56,506 nt of DNA, taken from positions 1 through 56,506 of IMG/VR virus record IMGVR_UViG_3300019762_000009; one strand, 5' to 3'. Source of the stretch: a virus. Shown piece by piece: positions 35,331 through 44,915 of this stretch. Below the pieces are notes generated by a model. It was not told the origin of the DNA. It did not search any database and saw only the letters and a list, made by a program, of their open reading frames with translations. A program made the translations under genes and the position numbers. Position 1 is the stretch's first letter, and the number at the start of each line of letters is the position of its first letter.

Positions 35331-36521
35331 TTAAGTAGAATAAATATTATCCCACCAGACATCACCGTTGCTGTCTATAGTAGGATTACCATAATCATCA
35401 AGTCCACCCTTAGAGAGTGGGCTAAAACCATAGGCGTCTCGGTTAGCAGCAGCTTCCATGACACCCCCGTATACGTCCCCCAGTGGCCCTGAGATGGACT
35501 GTAAGGCTCCAAGGGTATCTCCGGTAGCCAAAGACTTCAAAGCACCCAGAGACATGGCGTTAGGAGTCAGAGCAGCCTTACCAATACCTGAGACAAGAGC
35601 TTTGCCAATAGCACCACCGAGACCTCCCACAGGTACAAGACCTCCAAGACCCATCATGCCAAATCCACCAAGAGTACTACCAAAAGCATTGAGTGCTTCC
35701 CCTGTAGTATCTGGTCCCAGTTGCTCGTTCTCTGTACGAATCATCCCAGTGTTGAGATCGTTCAGAGCTTTATCCAGCATACCTTGAGATGCGATAGCAT
35801 TGAAATCCTGCTGTTCTAATGAACGCTCATTAGGAGAGCCGAAGGCTTCTGCAAGGGCATCACGTACAGATGTCCCTAAATCTGTGTCTACAGCCTCATT
35901 AAAAGCTTCTCGTGCATTCCTGAGTCCTGTCATCGAACCCGCCCTAGCGGTCATCATATCCTGCACACGATCCATTGGGCTATCGTATGCATTACGCGAG
36001 AGTCTTGCTTCGGCTTGCAGGGAGTCCATAGGGTTTACGTTTTGATTCAACGCATTCAATGTGGACATACCAGCACGTTGGTTTGATTCAAGGGTGGAGA
36101 CTTGTGGAGTTATGCTCTGATACGAGTTCCAAGCATCTCTCATATCTTGAACACGAGTGTCTCTCTGAAACATCCGTGGGTTTTGTTTTCGTGCAGCAGT
36201 TAGGGCTTTCCCCATCTCATCACCCAGAGGTGATCCACTAAAGACACTTGCTAAATGTGATGCTTGTGCCGGAGTAAACCCATTAATCCTTCCTGAGTTC
36301 CCAGCCTTATTGGATGAGCCTCCCCAACCGTAGCCACCACCTTCACCAAGACCTTTACTAGGTGCGCCTTTACCACCCCAACCTTCACTAGGGCCAGCAC
36401 CTTTCATGCCTCCGCCATCACTACCTTTACTAGAAGAACCTCCAGTACCCTGACCTCCAGTACTTGTTCCTCTCCCGTGACCGTCACCTCCGGCGGGGCC
36501 ACCACCACCCATACTTGGCAT
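35331..36521 (-). CDS. Gly-rich internal virion protein
   Basis: 396 aa, AGGAG upstream. The first ~75 residues are nearly all Gly, Ser, Lys and Pro (low complexity); the middle is helical and Asn/Ala-rich; about 285-365 contains Gly-rich hydrophobic stretches (FGMMGLGGLVPVGGLGGAIG) that could enter membranes. Position suggests an ejection protein. Confidence 0.6.
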   Translation of the reverse strand: MPSMGGGGPAGGDGHGRGTSTGGQGTGGSSSKGSDGGGMKGAGPSEGWGGKGAPSKGLGEGGGYGWGGSSNKAGNSGRINGFTPAQASHLASVFSGSPLGDEMGKALTAARKQNPRMFQRDTRVQDMRDAWNSYQSITPQVSTLESNQRAGMSTLNALNQNVNPMDSLQAEARLSRNAYDSPMDRVQDMMTARAGSMTGLRNAREAFNEAVDTDLGTSVRDALAEAFGSPNERSLEQQDFNAIASQGMLDKALNDLNTGMIRTENEQLGPDTTGEALNAFGSTLGGFGMMGLGGLVPVGGLGGAIGKALVSGIGKAALTPNAMSLGALKSLATGDTLGALQSISGPLGDVYGGVMEAAANRDAYGFSPLSKGGLDDYGNPTIDSNGDVWWDNIYST

Positions 36522-36522
36522 A

Positions 36523-36708
36523 TTAAACTCCTATTGACTGTTGTTCTTGCAGAGACTCAATAGTTTCCTGTTGCCTCTCTACGATGTATTCGAGTGCAGA
36601 GATAGCGTCTTCGTAGTCTTTGCAACATCTCCACATACAGATAAGAAATTGATACAAGTCCCCTTGTACATTTCTAGGAACTTCTGGTATTGTGCAGAAC
36701 TGATTCAT
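36523..36708 (-). CDS. Small coiled-coil protein
   Basis: 61 aa; first gene of the third late unit, about 110 nt after its promoter, with GAGACGAG near the ATG. The C-terminal half is a coiled coil (LEYIVERQQETIESLQEQQ). Function unknown, possibly a virion or regulatory protein. Confidence 0.6.
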   Translation of the reverse strand: MNQFCTIPEVPRNVQGDLYQFLICMWRCCKDYEDAISALEYIVERQQETIESLQEQQSIGV

Positions 36709-36775
36709 TACTCGTCTCTCCCTATAGGACTCTCTGTACTACAAGTACTATATACTTAGAATTATAATAATAAAA

Positions 36776-36791
36776 TATATAGTACTATATA
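36776..36791. repeat. 16-bp palindrome in late promoter region
   Basis: Perfect palindrome TATATAGTACTATATA, within an AT-rich stretch holding several AGTACT copies, just downstream of the leftward promoter. Operator or transcription start element is possible. Confidence 0.55.
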
Positions 36792-36823
36792 ATACTATTA
36801 GTACTCCCACAACTCTTACAAGT

Positions 36824-36852
36824 ATTATACCATACTTTTAAAGATTTGTCAA
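36824..36852 (-). promoter_or_regulatory. Late promoter, consensus sigma70
   Basis: On the minus strand TTGACA (36852-36847), 17-bp spacer, TATAAT (36829-36824). It drives the ejection/holin unit, 36708 down to 26681. Confidence 0.85.
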
Positions 36853-36859
36853 GAAGTAT

Positions 36860-38788
36860 TTAAACTAAAGCTCTCATCATCGCATAGTTAGAACCAGCAG
36901 CAGTTACCTGACTCAGTTCTCGCATTGAGGGAGCAATGTCCACACCGTATACAGGTTTATTACCTGTAATGATAAATTGAAAATCATCACCTACAATACC
37001 AGAGGGAAGTCTGAACGGTTTATTATCCCTCACATGATATGTGTAGATTTCTGTACCATCCACAATAAGAGTAAAGACTACCGTATACCAGTCTTTAAGC
37101 TTCTCCCTTAATTGGCTAAAAGCGTCCGCATTGATTCCCTGAGCATTGACAAGGTGTTCGTTAAAGCCACCCTGAAGATCGAGGTTCTCGAAGGCTTCTT
37201 TATATGCGGCACGAGCTTCATCGAACTTCTTCAGTTCCTCCTCAGAAGGTGGATAGGAAGAAACCTTTGCAGCACTCATGTTGGTTGGCCCCTGAGTACT
37301 TGTGTATCTCTTGGATTTCCAGACGAATAGTTTCTTACCAAACTCACTACTAGCCCACTTACGTAGAATACAAGTCTCTCCTGCATACTCTTTGATAAAG
37401 TATAAATCACCTTTGCTATGATCTACGTAGAAAGCTTCTGGAATAACATCAACGTAGGTTAGAGCAGAGTACTGTTCTGCAACATTTAAGAGGAAAGCCT
37501 CTTTGGGTCTATCCTTCGGATCGTATGCACAGAAGAGTTTGTCATCAAAGATAGACATTACCACAGTCTCAGGTCTAAGGTCTGCCCACTGAAATCTATC
37601 AAGGATTGCCAGAGACATCACAGAAGCTTCCTGAGAGGTGATAGAAACGATTCCAGTAGGTCCGGAATAGTAAACCCCTTTATCAGTACTTACGATGCTT
37701 CTGGTGGACATACAAGGAGCGTCCAGACCAAGGGGTTGAGTATAAACAGCAGCAGGGTCTTGCACGCCAAGAAGTACTGGACGACCTTTTGTCAGTACAA
37801 CCACAAAGTTACCGAAGGTTCCGAGACCCACAATAGGTTCGTCTACAGTAACTCGATACTTCTCAGGCCATGCATGGGGCTGGTAAGGCTCTGATAGATA
37901 TACATCGTTCCCTACGTATCCTGCCAAGACTCCATTAGAAACACTCACAAGACCTGTTAAGGCTGTCTGAGGGGGTGTCCAGTCACGGGATATAAGCTCC
38001 TCACCGAGGGCATCATCCTTGAGTTTGTCCAAATAATTGAACTTCCCATCTACGAAGGTTACGTTTTCAACAGAACCAGCCTTAGCGTCAGCGATGTTGA
38101 ATATAGTGACAAGTTGAAACTTAGTTAACTTTGTTCCTGTAGCGCTACGATAGATGCCAATTCTATTAACGTCAGGTCGTTCTATAGAAGGATCATCAAT
38201 GCCCGTAATATTAACTTCAGTAGAGAAGTCAACGTCAATGTAAGCCTTGTCTTCTGCTGTCTTTGCAGGGAGACCACTCTGTGATTCATCTAACTTAGTC
38301 TGTTCAGACCACTCACGAGCGTATGTAATAACATAAGCTCTGGAGTCCTTCACCTCAGCGGGGACTTCTACAGGAGCCATAGTGGGGGCGTTGGGTGTAG
38401 GGAGCCCGAGAGGGTATGTGTTAGAGTCGTTAGCAGTCACTGCGTCCGCAGGAAGAATTGTGCTGTCGAAACAACGGGCGTTGCCAGTGGGGAATGTCAA
38501 GAACATTCTATTGAACTTGTCATTATATACTGGACCTTTAACAATATTTACTGGAGTGTCCCAAAACAACCATTGATCTGTACGATCGGGCATCCGCTCA
38601 TACAAGAAAAGGCTCTGATAATTACTACCAGAGCCTTCTAAAGTCTTGATTGTCAGATCGTCATCCCAACAAGTCAAAGTACCACGGTCGGTCTTCGCAT
38701 TGATTGAGTATGCAGATTGAGCATTAGCAAGAAGATGCTCATCTAGTCTTGGAGACATCCCTGAGAAAGAGTGTACAGAGATGTTCAT
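36860..38788 (-). CDS. Tail nozzle-like structural protein
   Basis: 642 aa, AGGAA upstream. Beta-rich, with the stretch DVYLSEPYQPHAWPEKY and a following IVGLGTFGNFVVVLTKGRP, which is characteristic of a common podovirus tail protein that forms the distal tube or nozzle (a functional analogue of T7 gp12). Last gene of the second late unit. Confidence 0.75.
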   Translation of the reverse strand: MNISVHSFSGMSPRLDEHLLANAQSAYSINAKTDRGTLTCWDDDLTIKTLEGSGSNYQSLFLYERMPDRTDQWLFWDTPVNIVKGPVYNDKFNRMFLTFPTGNARCFDSTILPADAVTANDSNTYPLGLPTPNAPTMAPVEVPAEVKDSRAYVITYAREWSEQTKLDESQSGLPAKTAEDKAYIDVDFSTEVNITGIDDPSIERPDVNRIGIYRSATGTKLTKFQLVTIFNIADAKAGSVENVTFVDGKFNYLDKLKDDALGEELISRDWTPPQTALTGLVSVSNGVLAGYVGNDVYLSEPYQPHAWPEKYRVTVDEPIVGLGTFGNFVVVLTKGRPVLLGVQDPAAVYTQPLGLDAPCMSTRSIVSTDKGVYYSGPTGIVSITSQEASVMSLAILDRFQWADLRPETVVMSIFDDKLFCAYDPKDRPKEAFLLNVAEQYSALTYVDVIPEAFYVDHSKGDLYFIKEYAGETCILRKWASSEFGKKLFVWKSKRYTSTQGPTNMSAAKVSSYPPSEEELKKFDEARAAYKEAFENLDLQGGFNEHLVNAQGINADAFSQLREKLKDWYTVVFTLIVDGTEIYTYHVRDNKPFRLPSGIVGDDFQFIITGNKPVYGVDIAPSMRELSQVTAAGSNYAMMRALV

Positions 38789-38797
38789 ATTAAATTC

Positions 38798-39163
38798 CTA
38801 AGAGTTGAGGTCTGGTTCAGTAGGCCAGATTACGTCATCGGGGAAACCTTCTTGGTTCTTGACTTCGAAGACGTCCTGACAATAAGTATCCCAAAGTTCT
38901 ATACGAGCAGCAATTTTACGTTCCTCTGCATGGTTTCCTGCACGAGTAGCAATACGCATTTCTCGTTCAAGCATCATGGCTGTGCCATCAGAATCCGCCA
39001 AGAGTCTGTTCCGTTCGTTGATAACTGCGAGTGCATTATCAACAACCCAGCCGTCTGTTCCACAGATTTCGTTAGCTTTTGGCTTACGAGACACGTATAC
39101 CCACTCGTCAGATGGTGGATCACCAAAAGGCATTACCTGCGTTGTTCCAATTTTAGCAATCAT
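38798..39163 (-). CDS. Tail fibre assembly chaperone-like
   Basis: 121 aa, AGGGG upstream. C-terminal LWDTYCQDVFEVKNQEGFPD followed by WPTEP resembles the Tfa-type fibre assembly proteins (W-x2-Y..., then IxWPxxP). Encoded right after the fibre gene, where such chaperones usually sit. Confidence 0.7.
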   Translation of the reverse strand: MIAKIGTTQVMPFGDPPSDEWVYVSRKPKANEICGTDGWVVDNALAVINERNRLLADSDGTAMMLEREMRIATRAGNHAEERKIAARIELWDTYCQDVFEVKNQEGFPDDVIWPTEPDLNS

Positions 39164-39164
39164 A

Positions 39165-40763
39165 TTAAACCCCTAATATAGATACGGCTCTTACACCAAG
39201 TTTCTTGTCAAGCTTACCATAAATTCTCCACCAGAACTGAGTGCCATCACCAGCAAGAGTGGAAAGATCGGCAGCATAAGCCATCTGCATATCCCCATAA
39301 GCATTCGGATCAGCAGGGGTTTCTCTACCCAAACCTTCCGGATAGTAAATAGGGGACCATGTAGCTCTATTATCCTTGCTGAAGTAAATAGTGAAATCAC
39401 CGTACTCGACATCTGCAATACCAATACCCTGAACGAGTGCCTGAACACTATTATATCCGCTGAAATCATGAGGACCAGACTGGAGTACCATAGTACCTTG
39501 AGAAGCCTGTTCACAAATTGCGGAAATCTTAATGGTCTTGCCCCAGTTGGCGTAGAAGGTAGGTGTAAAAGAAGCACCTACTGCTTGGTGCCCAACGATA
39601 GATGCGATGTCCTGTGCTGGGCTTGCGTCACTCAACAGACCGTTCGTCATGAACAGCCCCACATTATATCTAGCCCCGTCATCAGGAAGAGCGAGGTTAC
39701 CTGTGTCCCATGTCATCTTACCAGTAGTCTGTACACCATTAGTGAAACGAGCAACTACTTCATATGTAGGGGCTGTTCCGATTGCCTGATTAGTCTTCAG
39801 GATGTACAACTCAGGACTAGCGAATGCAGTACCGTGGTATGCGGAGACTTCCTTCAGTGAGGTCCCGTTGGTAAGAGACTGTTCGCAGTTGATCCAAAGG
39901 TAACTACCAGTAGAACCAGCGGAATCCCCAGTACAAACATCGAAGTTGTTCACCTCTGTTGTGATACCAGAAGTATATGCTTTGTTGGCTGCATCATAAG
40001 AACACTGGTAAGTCTCAATACCAGAAGTAAATTCGGACAAGAAGATTTCCTGTAACAAGCCACTGAAGCTGAATCGTTCTTTCATTGCCAAGACATCGAC
40101 TTTATAAGAAGTCATCATGGCCAAGTACTCAAGATCAGAAAGGTCTGTTGCGGGAGCGAACTTCTCAACCATGTACTTAACACCCCAAGGGTTGACGTGG
40201 AAGTCCTGCTGACCAGAGCCAGCGTCCATGTCAGAAGTACTAGCAAGCTTGGTGACACCATACTTGTTGAGGTCACCACGAGTGTTATTAAAGGTGTACG
40301 GAGTGATAGCTACACTGGTTGCTGCACCACCAGAGGCTTCCACAAGAGTTGCCATACGAGTTGTGCCACGATCAGTCAAGGAGGCTTCTGCCTGCTTGAA
40401 CACCTGTGCGGATATAGCTTTGGTATTATCTACCCCTGCGTAGGCTTCTTCTTTCGTTGCGTAAGTTACGTTGAGGATTTCTTTAAGAGACTGCTCAGTG
40501 AGCCGATTCTCTACGATACTACCTACTTGAAAGGCTCTAGCAGTTGTGTCTTCCTGTGCCCGTATAACAGTAAGAGTGTTTCCTGAGAGACCAGTACATT
40601 TCATGATCTCCATATTATCGGCGTCATCAACGACAGTAATCATGAAGTAGTCTCCGGCAGATAAAGCAGGAAAGACTGCTCCGTCAACTACAGTTAGTGT
40701 TGTTGTAGAATCGGAGCAAGAAGCACCCAACTTAGAGGATGCGTTATTCGCAAATTCAATCAT
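39165..40763 (-). CDS. Tail fibre protein
   Basis: 532 aa, AAAGG upstream. The N-terminal ~100 residues carry the widespread fibre module (ASSKLGASCSDS, LSAGDYFMITVVD, TVIRAQEDTTARAFQ), then GVDNTKAISAQVFKQ, a linker repeated in many fibres. The C-terminal part is beta-rich and probably binds the host surface. Confidence 0.82.
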   Translation of the reverse strand: MIEFANNASSKLGASCSDSTTTLTVVDGAVFPALSAGDYFMITVVDDADNMEIMKCTGLSGNTLTVIRAQEDTTARAFQVGSIVENRLTEQSLKEILNVTYATKEEAYAGVDNTKAISAQVFKQAEASLTDRGTTRMATLVEASGGAATSVAITPYTFNNTRGDLNKYGVTKLASTSDMDAGSGQQDFHVNPWGVKYMVEKFAPATDLSDLEYLAMMTSYKVDVLAMKERFSFSGLLQEIFLSEFTSGIETYQCSYDAANKAYTSGITTEVNNFDVCTGDSAGSTGSYLWINCEQSLTNGTSLKEVSAYHGTAFASPELYILKTNQAIGTAPTYEVVARFTNGVQTTGKMTWDTGNLALPDDGARYNVGLFMTNGLLSDASPAQDIASIVGHQAVGASFTPTFYANWGKTIKISAICEQASQGTMVLQSGPHDFSGYNSVQALVQGIGIADVEYGDFTIYFSKDNRATWSPIYYPEGLGRETPADPNAYGDMQMAYAADLSTLAGDGTQFWWRIYGKLDKKLGVRAVSILGV

Positions 40764-40774
40764 ATGAAATTCCT

Positions 40775-41461
40775 TTACTCTTCTAAATATTTAAAACTAA
40801 GTTCTCCGGATACTTCAACTTCTTCTGGAACTACTATGATCACTTCAGCCAAACCCTCGGAGGAAGGGACAATGATATCAGCGTCTTGCAAGTCTTTCTT
40901 ATTAATTAATAAGGCTATACCACCTTTAAAAAGGACCACACCTCGTGCTTCTGCAAGAGCAGATACGCTAAGCTGTGCAGAAACGGGCTGAAATCCGAAG
41001 CCTCTTGTGGTACATTTACCAACTGTACTACAAAACACCCAAGGAGTTCCTAAGCAAGTGATCCAAGGATCATTCACTATAACTGTTGGGTACACCATCT
41101 GATTGCCTGAGCATCCCGTTACAGAGTGTGCTGAGAGGGCGGCAATAATTTTCGGAGTGGCTTTTGCTTGGCAAGAAGCGGTGGCTGTGAGTCTAGCTGT
41201 AACCGCTGTAACAACAGAGGCTTTTAGAATAGTCGCTATAGAAGTACCTGTAGTGGTTCCAGTACCGAAGGTTAACATGATTGCTGTACCTTGGACACTA
41301 GCTGTACCAGTGGTAAAACCGGAACCGATAAGAACTGGAACACCATTACCATTAACCTGAGCAACTGCCGTTACTCTTGCTTGTGGTTGGACCAACTGAC
41401 TTCCGTTGATCGTGACCACGTTTAAGGCATGGCAGTTTAGTGTACCTCGTCCTAAGAGCAT
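40775..41461 (-). CDS. Thr/Ala/Gly-rich virion protein
   Basis: 228 aa; weak ribosome site (TGGAA), so probably coupled to the gene 4 nt upstream. Residues 1-120 are a low-complexity run of Thr, Ala, Val, Gly and Ser with alternating pattern (beta-sheet-like), and six or more cysteines are scattered in the middle. The C-terminus is acidic. No family recognised; location among fibre genes implies a surface structure. Confidence 0.55.
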   Translation of the reverse strand: MLLGRGTLNCHALNVVTINGSQLVQPQARVTAVAQVNGNGVPVLIGSGFTTGTASVQGTAIMLTFGTGTTTGTSIATILKASVVTAVTARLTATASCQAKATPKIIAALSAHSVTGCSGNQMVYPTVIVNDPWITCLGTPWVFCSTVGKCTTRGFGFQPVSAQLSVSALAEARGVVLFKGGIALLINKKDLQDADIIVPSSEGLAEVIIVVPEEVEVSGELSFKYLEE

Positions 41462-41465
41462 AAAC

Positions 41466-41867
41466 TTATTCCAGAGTAATGATCAGGTCATTAGGAAGAA
41501 TACGGAAAGAACCACCTGTGCGGATCACGTATTCTGTAGGAAATACTCCGTAGTAGAGTACGTTACCATTAGTTGCAGCATCCATAATAGCGAATGCTTT
41601 AACTGATCTCCAGTTAGCAGTAGCAGTAGGGAAGATAACTTCCGCATTGTTACGTACTGTCTGTGTGTCTACTCGGTCCAGAATACCTGTAAGTTCTGAA
41701 CGTGTGTAACCACCAGTATTTACCTCAGTCTGAACTCCAGTGGAGTTCTCTTCAAGACCTGCTGTGTCTTCAAACAGAGCCAAATAAACCCGCTCAGGGG
41801 CTGCAAAGGAAATCTGTCGAAGAGTATGGTCAAGAATGTTCTGTTCTGTATAATTACTAAAGCCCAT
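41466..41867 (-). CDS. Tail-associated protein of a common phage family
   Basis: 133 aa, GGAG upstream, start overlapping the previous stop. N-terminal FSNYTEQNILDHTLRQ and VYLALFED match the N-terminus of a small virion protein encoded near tail fibres in many phages. Its exact role in the virion is not settled. Confidence 0.65.
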   Translation of the reverse strand: MGFSNYTEQNILDHTLRQISFAAPERVYLALFEDTAGLEENSTGVQTEVNTGGYTRSELTGILDRVDTQTVRNNAEVIFPTATANWRSVKAFAIMDAATNGNVLYYGVFPTEYVIRTGGSFRILPNDLIITLE

Positions 41868-42511
41868 TAAAATGCTCCAAAAGGTCTGTTTTTAACTTTG
41901 AGAGATACATTCTGACGAGACTTAATAGTCTTAGTCTTCGCACGGGAAAGACCTGCACGATACTCATCAGAGTGGTATCCGACCAACTGAGGATTAGCCC
42001 AGTCTTTACCAGACATTGCGAAGAGTCTGGCAAGAGTTCCGTGTGCTATAGTCTCTGCCCAATTCTCATACAGAAAATCAGGAAGTTCTTTAGCATCACG
42101 TTTAGGCTTCATTGAAATCTGTACCTGCAAACCATCCTCAATGAGTTCTGTAGGTTCAGGATACAGTCGAATAGAATGGGAAGTATCCATAAAAAATTTC
42201 GTGGGTACTCGACCTGTCTTACTTCTCCAATCGGGTTCTTCTGTATTAAGTGCATCAAGCGTAGTTTGAATAAGAGGTCTTCCTTCGCAAAGAGCGAGGC
42301 TTGCCTCTACCGCTACCGCTTGCTCTTCCGGCATGAAAGTGTACCGAGGGACATTTGGAATCACTGAGGTCTTCTCGCTGATTCGTGTCCAGAGTTGACT
42401 CCTTTCGCAGAAGTCCAGAAGAGTCGATGCAAGAGCCGAGTTCAAGATTGCAAGAGGGCAACCCTGCACATTCGGCTGAATGTATGGGAGGAACTGAGAT
42501 GTCTGAGCCAT
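41867..42511 (-). CDS. Head-tail adaptor/tail tube protein
   Basis: 214 aa, AGGAG upstream. The opening LPYIQPNVQGCPLAILNSALASTL...FCERSQLW resembles a family placed between capsid and tail genes, with conserved residues VxGCP and CERTxxW. Likely part of the connector, similar in role to T7 gp11. Confidence 0.65.
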   Translation of the reverse strand: MAQTSQFLPYIQPNVQGCPLAILNSALASTLLDFCERSQLWTRISEKTSVIPNVPRYTFMPEEQAVAVEASLALCEGRPLIQTTLDALNTEEPDWRSKTGRVPTKFFMDTSHSIRLYPEPTELIEDGLQVQISMKPKRDAKELPDFLYENWAETIAHGTLARLFAMSGKDWANPQLVGYHSDEYRAGLSRAKTKTIKSRQNVSLKVKNRPFGAF

Positions 42512-42513
42512 CT

Positions 42514-43266
42514 TTATACTCCTGTTGCTGTTGCTGTAACTTGTTCAGGTACTCTTCCAACCTTTGGTTCAACGAGAACACTAGCTTGGTATTCAATTCC
42601 GAGAGCCTGATAGAAAGACTTCTCATATCTTTGAGCCATTGTAGGACCAATAGTAGAACCATCGTCAACGCTATAGAGTAGATAGAGCATGTAGTTAACA
42701 ATAGCTCCCATGAAGACCCGATCAAGTGGGATGTCCATGTCCAGAATTTCATTATTCTCTCCAGTATATCGTTCTGCAAAACTTGGAATCCCATAAGAGT
42801 AATCCAGTTCGATGTGAGTGTAAGAGGTGGGATCAGCAGGTACTGGAGTTTTAATCGGTGCAGAAACCCAAAAAGTCTTCGGTGTCTTTAGACTATACGC
42901 AAACTCTCTAACATATGTTACACCTTCACCTTCGTGCCAGTTACTAAAGTAGTCAAGGTCATCTCGATCAACTTGCAAGATAGGTCCGGCTGGTGTATAG
43001 AGTGGATCATTTGTTTCAGGATCATTACCTGCTGGCTCCATATTTCTGGATATGTTTATAAGAGAATATCCGTCTTCGGGCAAGCTCTGTCGAGTGCCAC
43101 CCCGAAGTCCCACAACTTCTGTCTTGACGTGGGAATCAGGGCGGCTCATAATCAACTGATTGATAGAGTCATCAAGGAACTCAAGGTAGCCTGTGAACGG
43201 AACTCGAATGTAGTCTTTATCATTATACCTTGAAGAGGCTCTCTCCAAGATGTCTCTAACTTTCAT
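42514..43266 (-). CDS. Phage adaptor protein, DUF6682-like
   Basis: 250 aa, AGGAG upstream. N-terminal MKVRDILERASSRYND followed by LDDSINQLIMSRPDSHVKT is the pattern of the phage adaptor protein family DUF6682. It binds between portal and tail tube. Pairs with the following gene. Confidence 0.72.
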   Translation of the reverse strand: MKVRDILERASSRYNDKDYIRVPFTGYLEFLDDSINQLIMSRPDSHVKTEVVGLRGGTRQSLPEDGYSLINISRNMEPAGNDPETNDPLYTPAGPILQVDRDDLDYFSNWHEGEGVTYVREFAYSLKTPKTFWVSAPIKTPVPADPTSYTHIELDYSYGIPSFAERYTGENNEILDMDIPLDRVFMGAIVNYMLYLLYSVDDGSTIGPTMAQRYEKSFYQALGIEYQASVLVEPKVGRVPEQVTATATGV

Positions 43267-43275
43267 ATAAAACTC

Positions 43276-43860
43276 CTATGCGGAATGTTCAGTGATAGCT
43301 ACTGGTGCGCCACGGTGTTCCTGTGGGGTCAGTACGTTAGTATCATCTGCTTCGTCTGCGTAGCGAACAAATGTGTAGTTTACAACATTGACATCATGCT
43401 TGTCATAAATCCAACGACCCTGATCGTTAACCTTGCCGGAGAAACGAAGTTGTGTTTCTACTGCGTCTTTAACAGGACCGTCGAGAACATACTTAGGAAG
43501 AGTAACTTCAACATTGTAAGGAATGTAGAAGGAACGACCATTGTGTCCGATCTGCAAGTAAGGTAGACCACGTTCGTCGTTGTATGGAGGTGCATGAAAG
43601 ACGCATACTACATTGCGTGTCTGTGCAGGAGTAAGAACAACTTCTTCATGGAGCTTGTCCCACTTACGCAATTCAGAGATTGCAATGTGTCGAATCAGAC
43701 GACCTTCTACAGAACGTGGCAGCTTGTTAATGTCGATGTCACGATCGTAGAGGAGGCAAGTCAGTTCATCTTCAGTCAATTCGTTGTAAGGTTTGTCCTT
43801 AAAATTTGTATTCATGCGGTCGTCGAGAAGACTCTTCTTCTTATCTGATTTCTTAGACAT
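43276..43860 (-). CDS. Head-associated protein, unknown
   Basis: 194 aa, AAAGGA upstream. Basic N-terminus (SKKSDKKKSLLDDR), then a beta-rich region (YLQIGHNGRSFYIPYNVEVTLP) found in head or decoration proteins next to capsid genes. Probable capsid accessory protein; not proven. Confidence 0.6.
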   Translation of the reverse strand: MSKKSDKKKSLLDDRMNTNFKDKPYNELTEDELTCLLYDRDIDINKLPRSVEGRLIRHIAISELRKWDKLHEEVVLTPAQTRNVVCVFHAPPYNDERGLPYLQIGHNGRSFYIPYNVEVTLPKYVLDGPVKDAVETQLRFSGKVNDQGRWIYDKHDVNVVNYTFVRYADEADDTNVLTPQEHRGAPVAITEHSA

Positions 43861-43887
43861 ATTAAAATCCTTTAGTTATATAGTAGG

Positions 43888-43915
43888 AAGAGGGGTAGGT
43901 AAGCCCACCCCTCTT
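43888..43915 (-). other. Hairpin after capsid gene
   Basis: A 12-bp stem (AAGAGGGGT.. / ..ACCCCTCTT, one mismatch) with a 4-nt loop and no U-tract. Placed just after the capsid gene it may act as an mRNA stabiliser or partial terminator that raises capsid expression relative to downstream genes. Confidence 0.6.
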
Positions 43916-43925
43916 AGAGAATCAA

Positions 43926-44900
43926 TTATGCAGTAGCAGCAACTTCTGCACGTACCAGAGCATTCTGGTTGAGGATCACACAAGTCTGCATGGTCTTCCA
44001 ACCGATAGCGCATTTCTGGTTCAGTGGGTTAGTCATGTCTGGACCGTTCACGATCTGAGGTTTCAGGGAGCCATGACCTCGCAGAGGTACGATACCGAAA
44101 GCATCTTCTGCGATAAAGAGGATTGGGTAAACGTCTGCTTTAACACCATCAGTGGAAAGCATTGTACCTGCATCACCACCAGCATTGGCCCAAGGCTCAA
44201 GGATAGGAGATGTGATGTAGCGAACGCCTTCAACAGAACCGAGTTCGTAAGGGAAAGCCTGACGGGAACCGTAGTCGATTACGTCTTTGAAGCCTTTCAT
44301 ATCACGAATATCGGAGGAGCAATCAACGTGACACAGAGCGATGAAACAAGCGTCAACAGCTTCGGTACCATAGTTGGTGGAGGAAGCGGTGCGTTTTGTT
44401 ACAGGCTTAGCTGCGTTACGACGAAGAGTACGTTCTACTTTACGCTGAAGCTCACGAGTGATCGGAGTGTTAACGTCAGTACGCTGTGTACCGTTTGCAT
44501 AAAATACGTTAGTGCCTGCTTTCAGGATGTTGTAACGCATTGTTTCGAGGAGACGAGCAGCCTGTTCACCGAGAACTTCAGATGCCTGAGTCAGGATCGG
44601 GGAGTCTTCAGTGTCAACAACAACGTCAGAGAAGTACATAAGGTCGCCGAACTGCTGTACAGTACAAGTGATTTCTTCGTACTTGAGCTGTTCACCGGAA
44701 GGTGCTACGCCTTCAGTCAATTCTACAGGAGTAGCATCGAGAGGCAGGTAACGGCGGAACTTCATGTTCTTGGAGTTATGCTGTGGCAGTTCAAAAACCT
44801 GTCCCCACGGTTCGATAACCATATTGGGGATCATGCGCTTCAGCATTTTCTGCTGAGCCATTGCAGGAACCATAGGAGAAATATTAGCAGTGGTATTCAT
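43926..44900 (-). CDS. Major capsid protein, N4-gp56 family
   Basis: 324 aa, AAGGA upstream. Matches the N4-gp56 capsid family by LTEGVAPSGEQLKYEEITC, QFGDLMYFSDVV, VLGEQAARLLE, AGTNVFYANG and the LRRNAAKPVTKR helix. Forms the icosahedral shell on the scaffold encoded just upstream. Confidence 0.9.
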   Translation of the reverse strand: MNTTANISPMVPAMAQQKMLKRMIPNMVIEPWGQVFELPQHNSKNMKFRRYLPLDATPVELTEGVAPSGEQLKYEEITCTVQQFGDLMYFSDVVVDTEDSPILTQASEVLGEQAARLLETMRYNILKAGTNVFYANGTQRTDVNTPITRELQRKVERTLRRNAAKPVTKRTASSTNYGTEAVDACFIALCHVDCSSDIRDMKGFKDVIDYGSRQAFPYELGSVEGVRYITSPILEPWANAGGDAGTMLSTDGVKADVYPILFIAEDAFGIVPLRGHGSLKPQIVNGPDMTNPLNQKCAIGWKTMQTCVILNQNALVRAEVAATA

Positions 44901-44915
44901 TTGTTGTCCTTCTTA

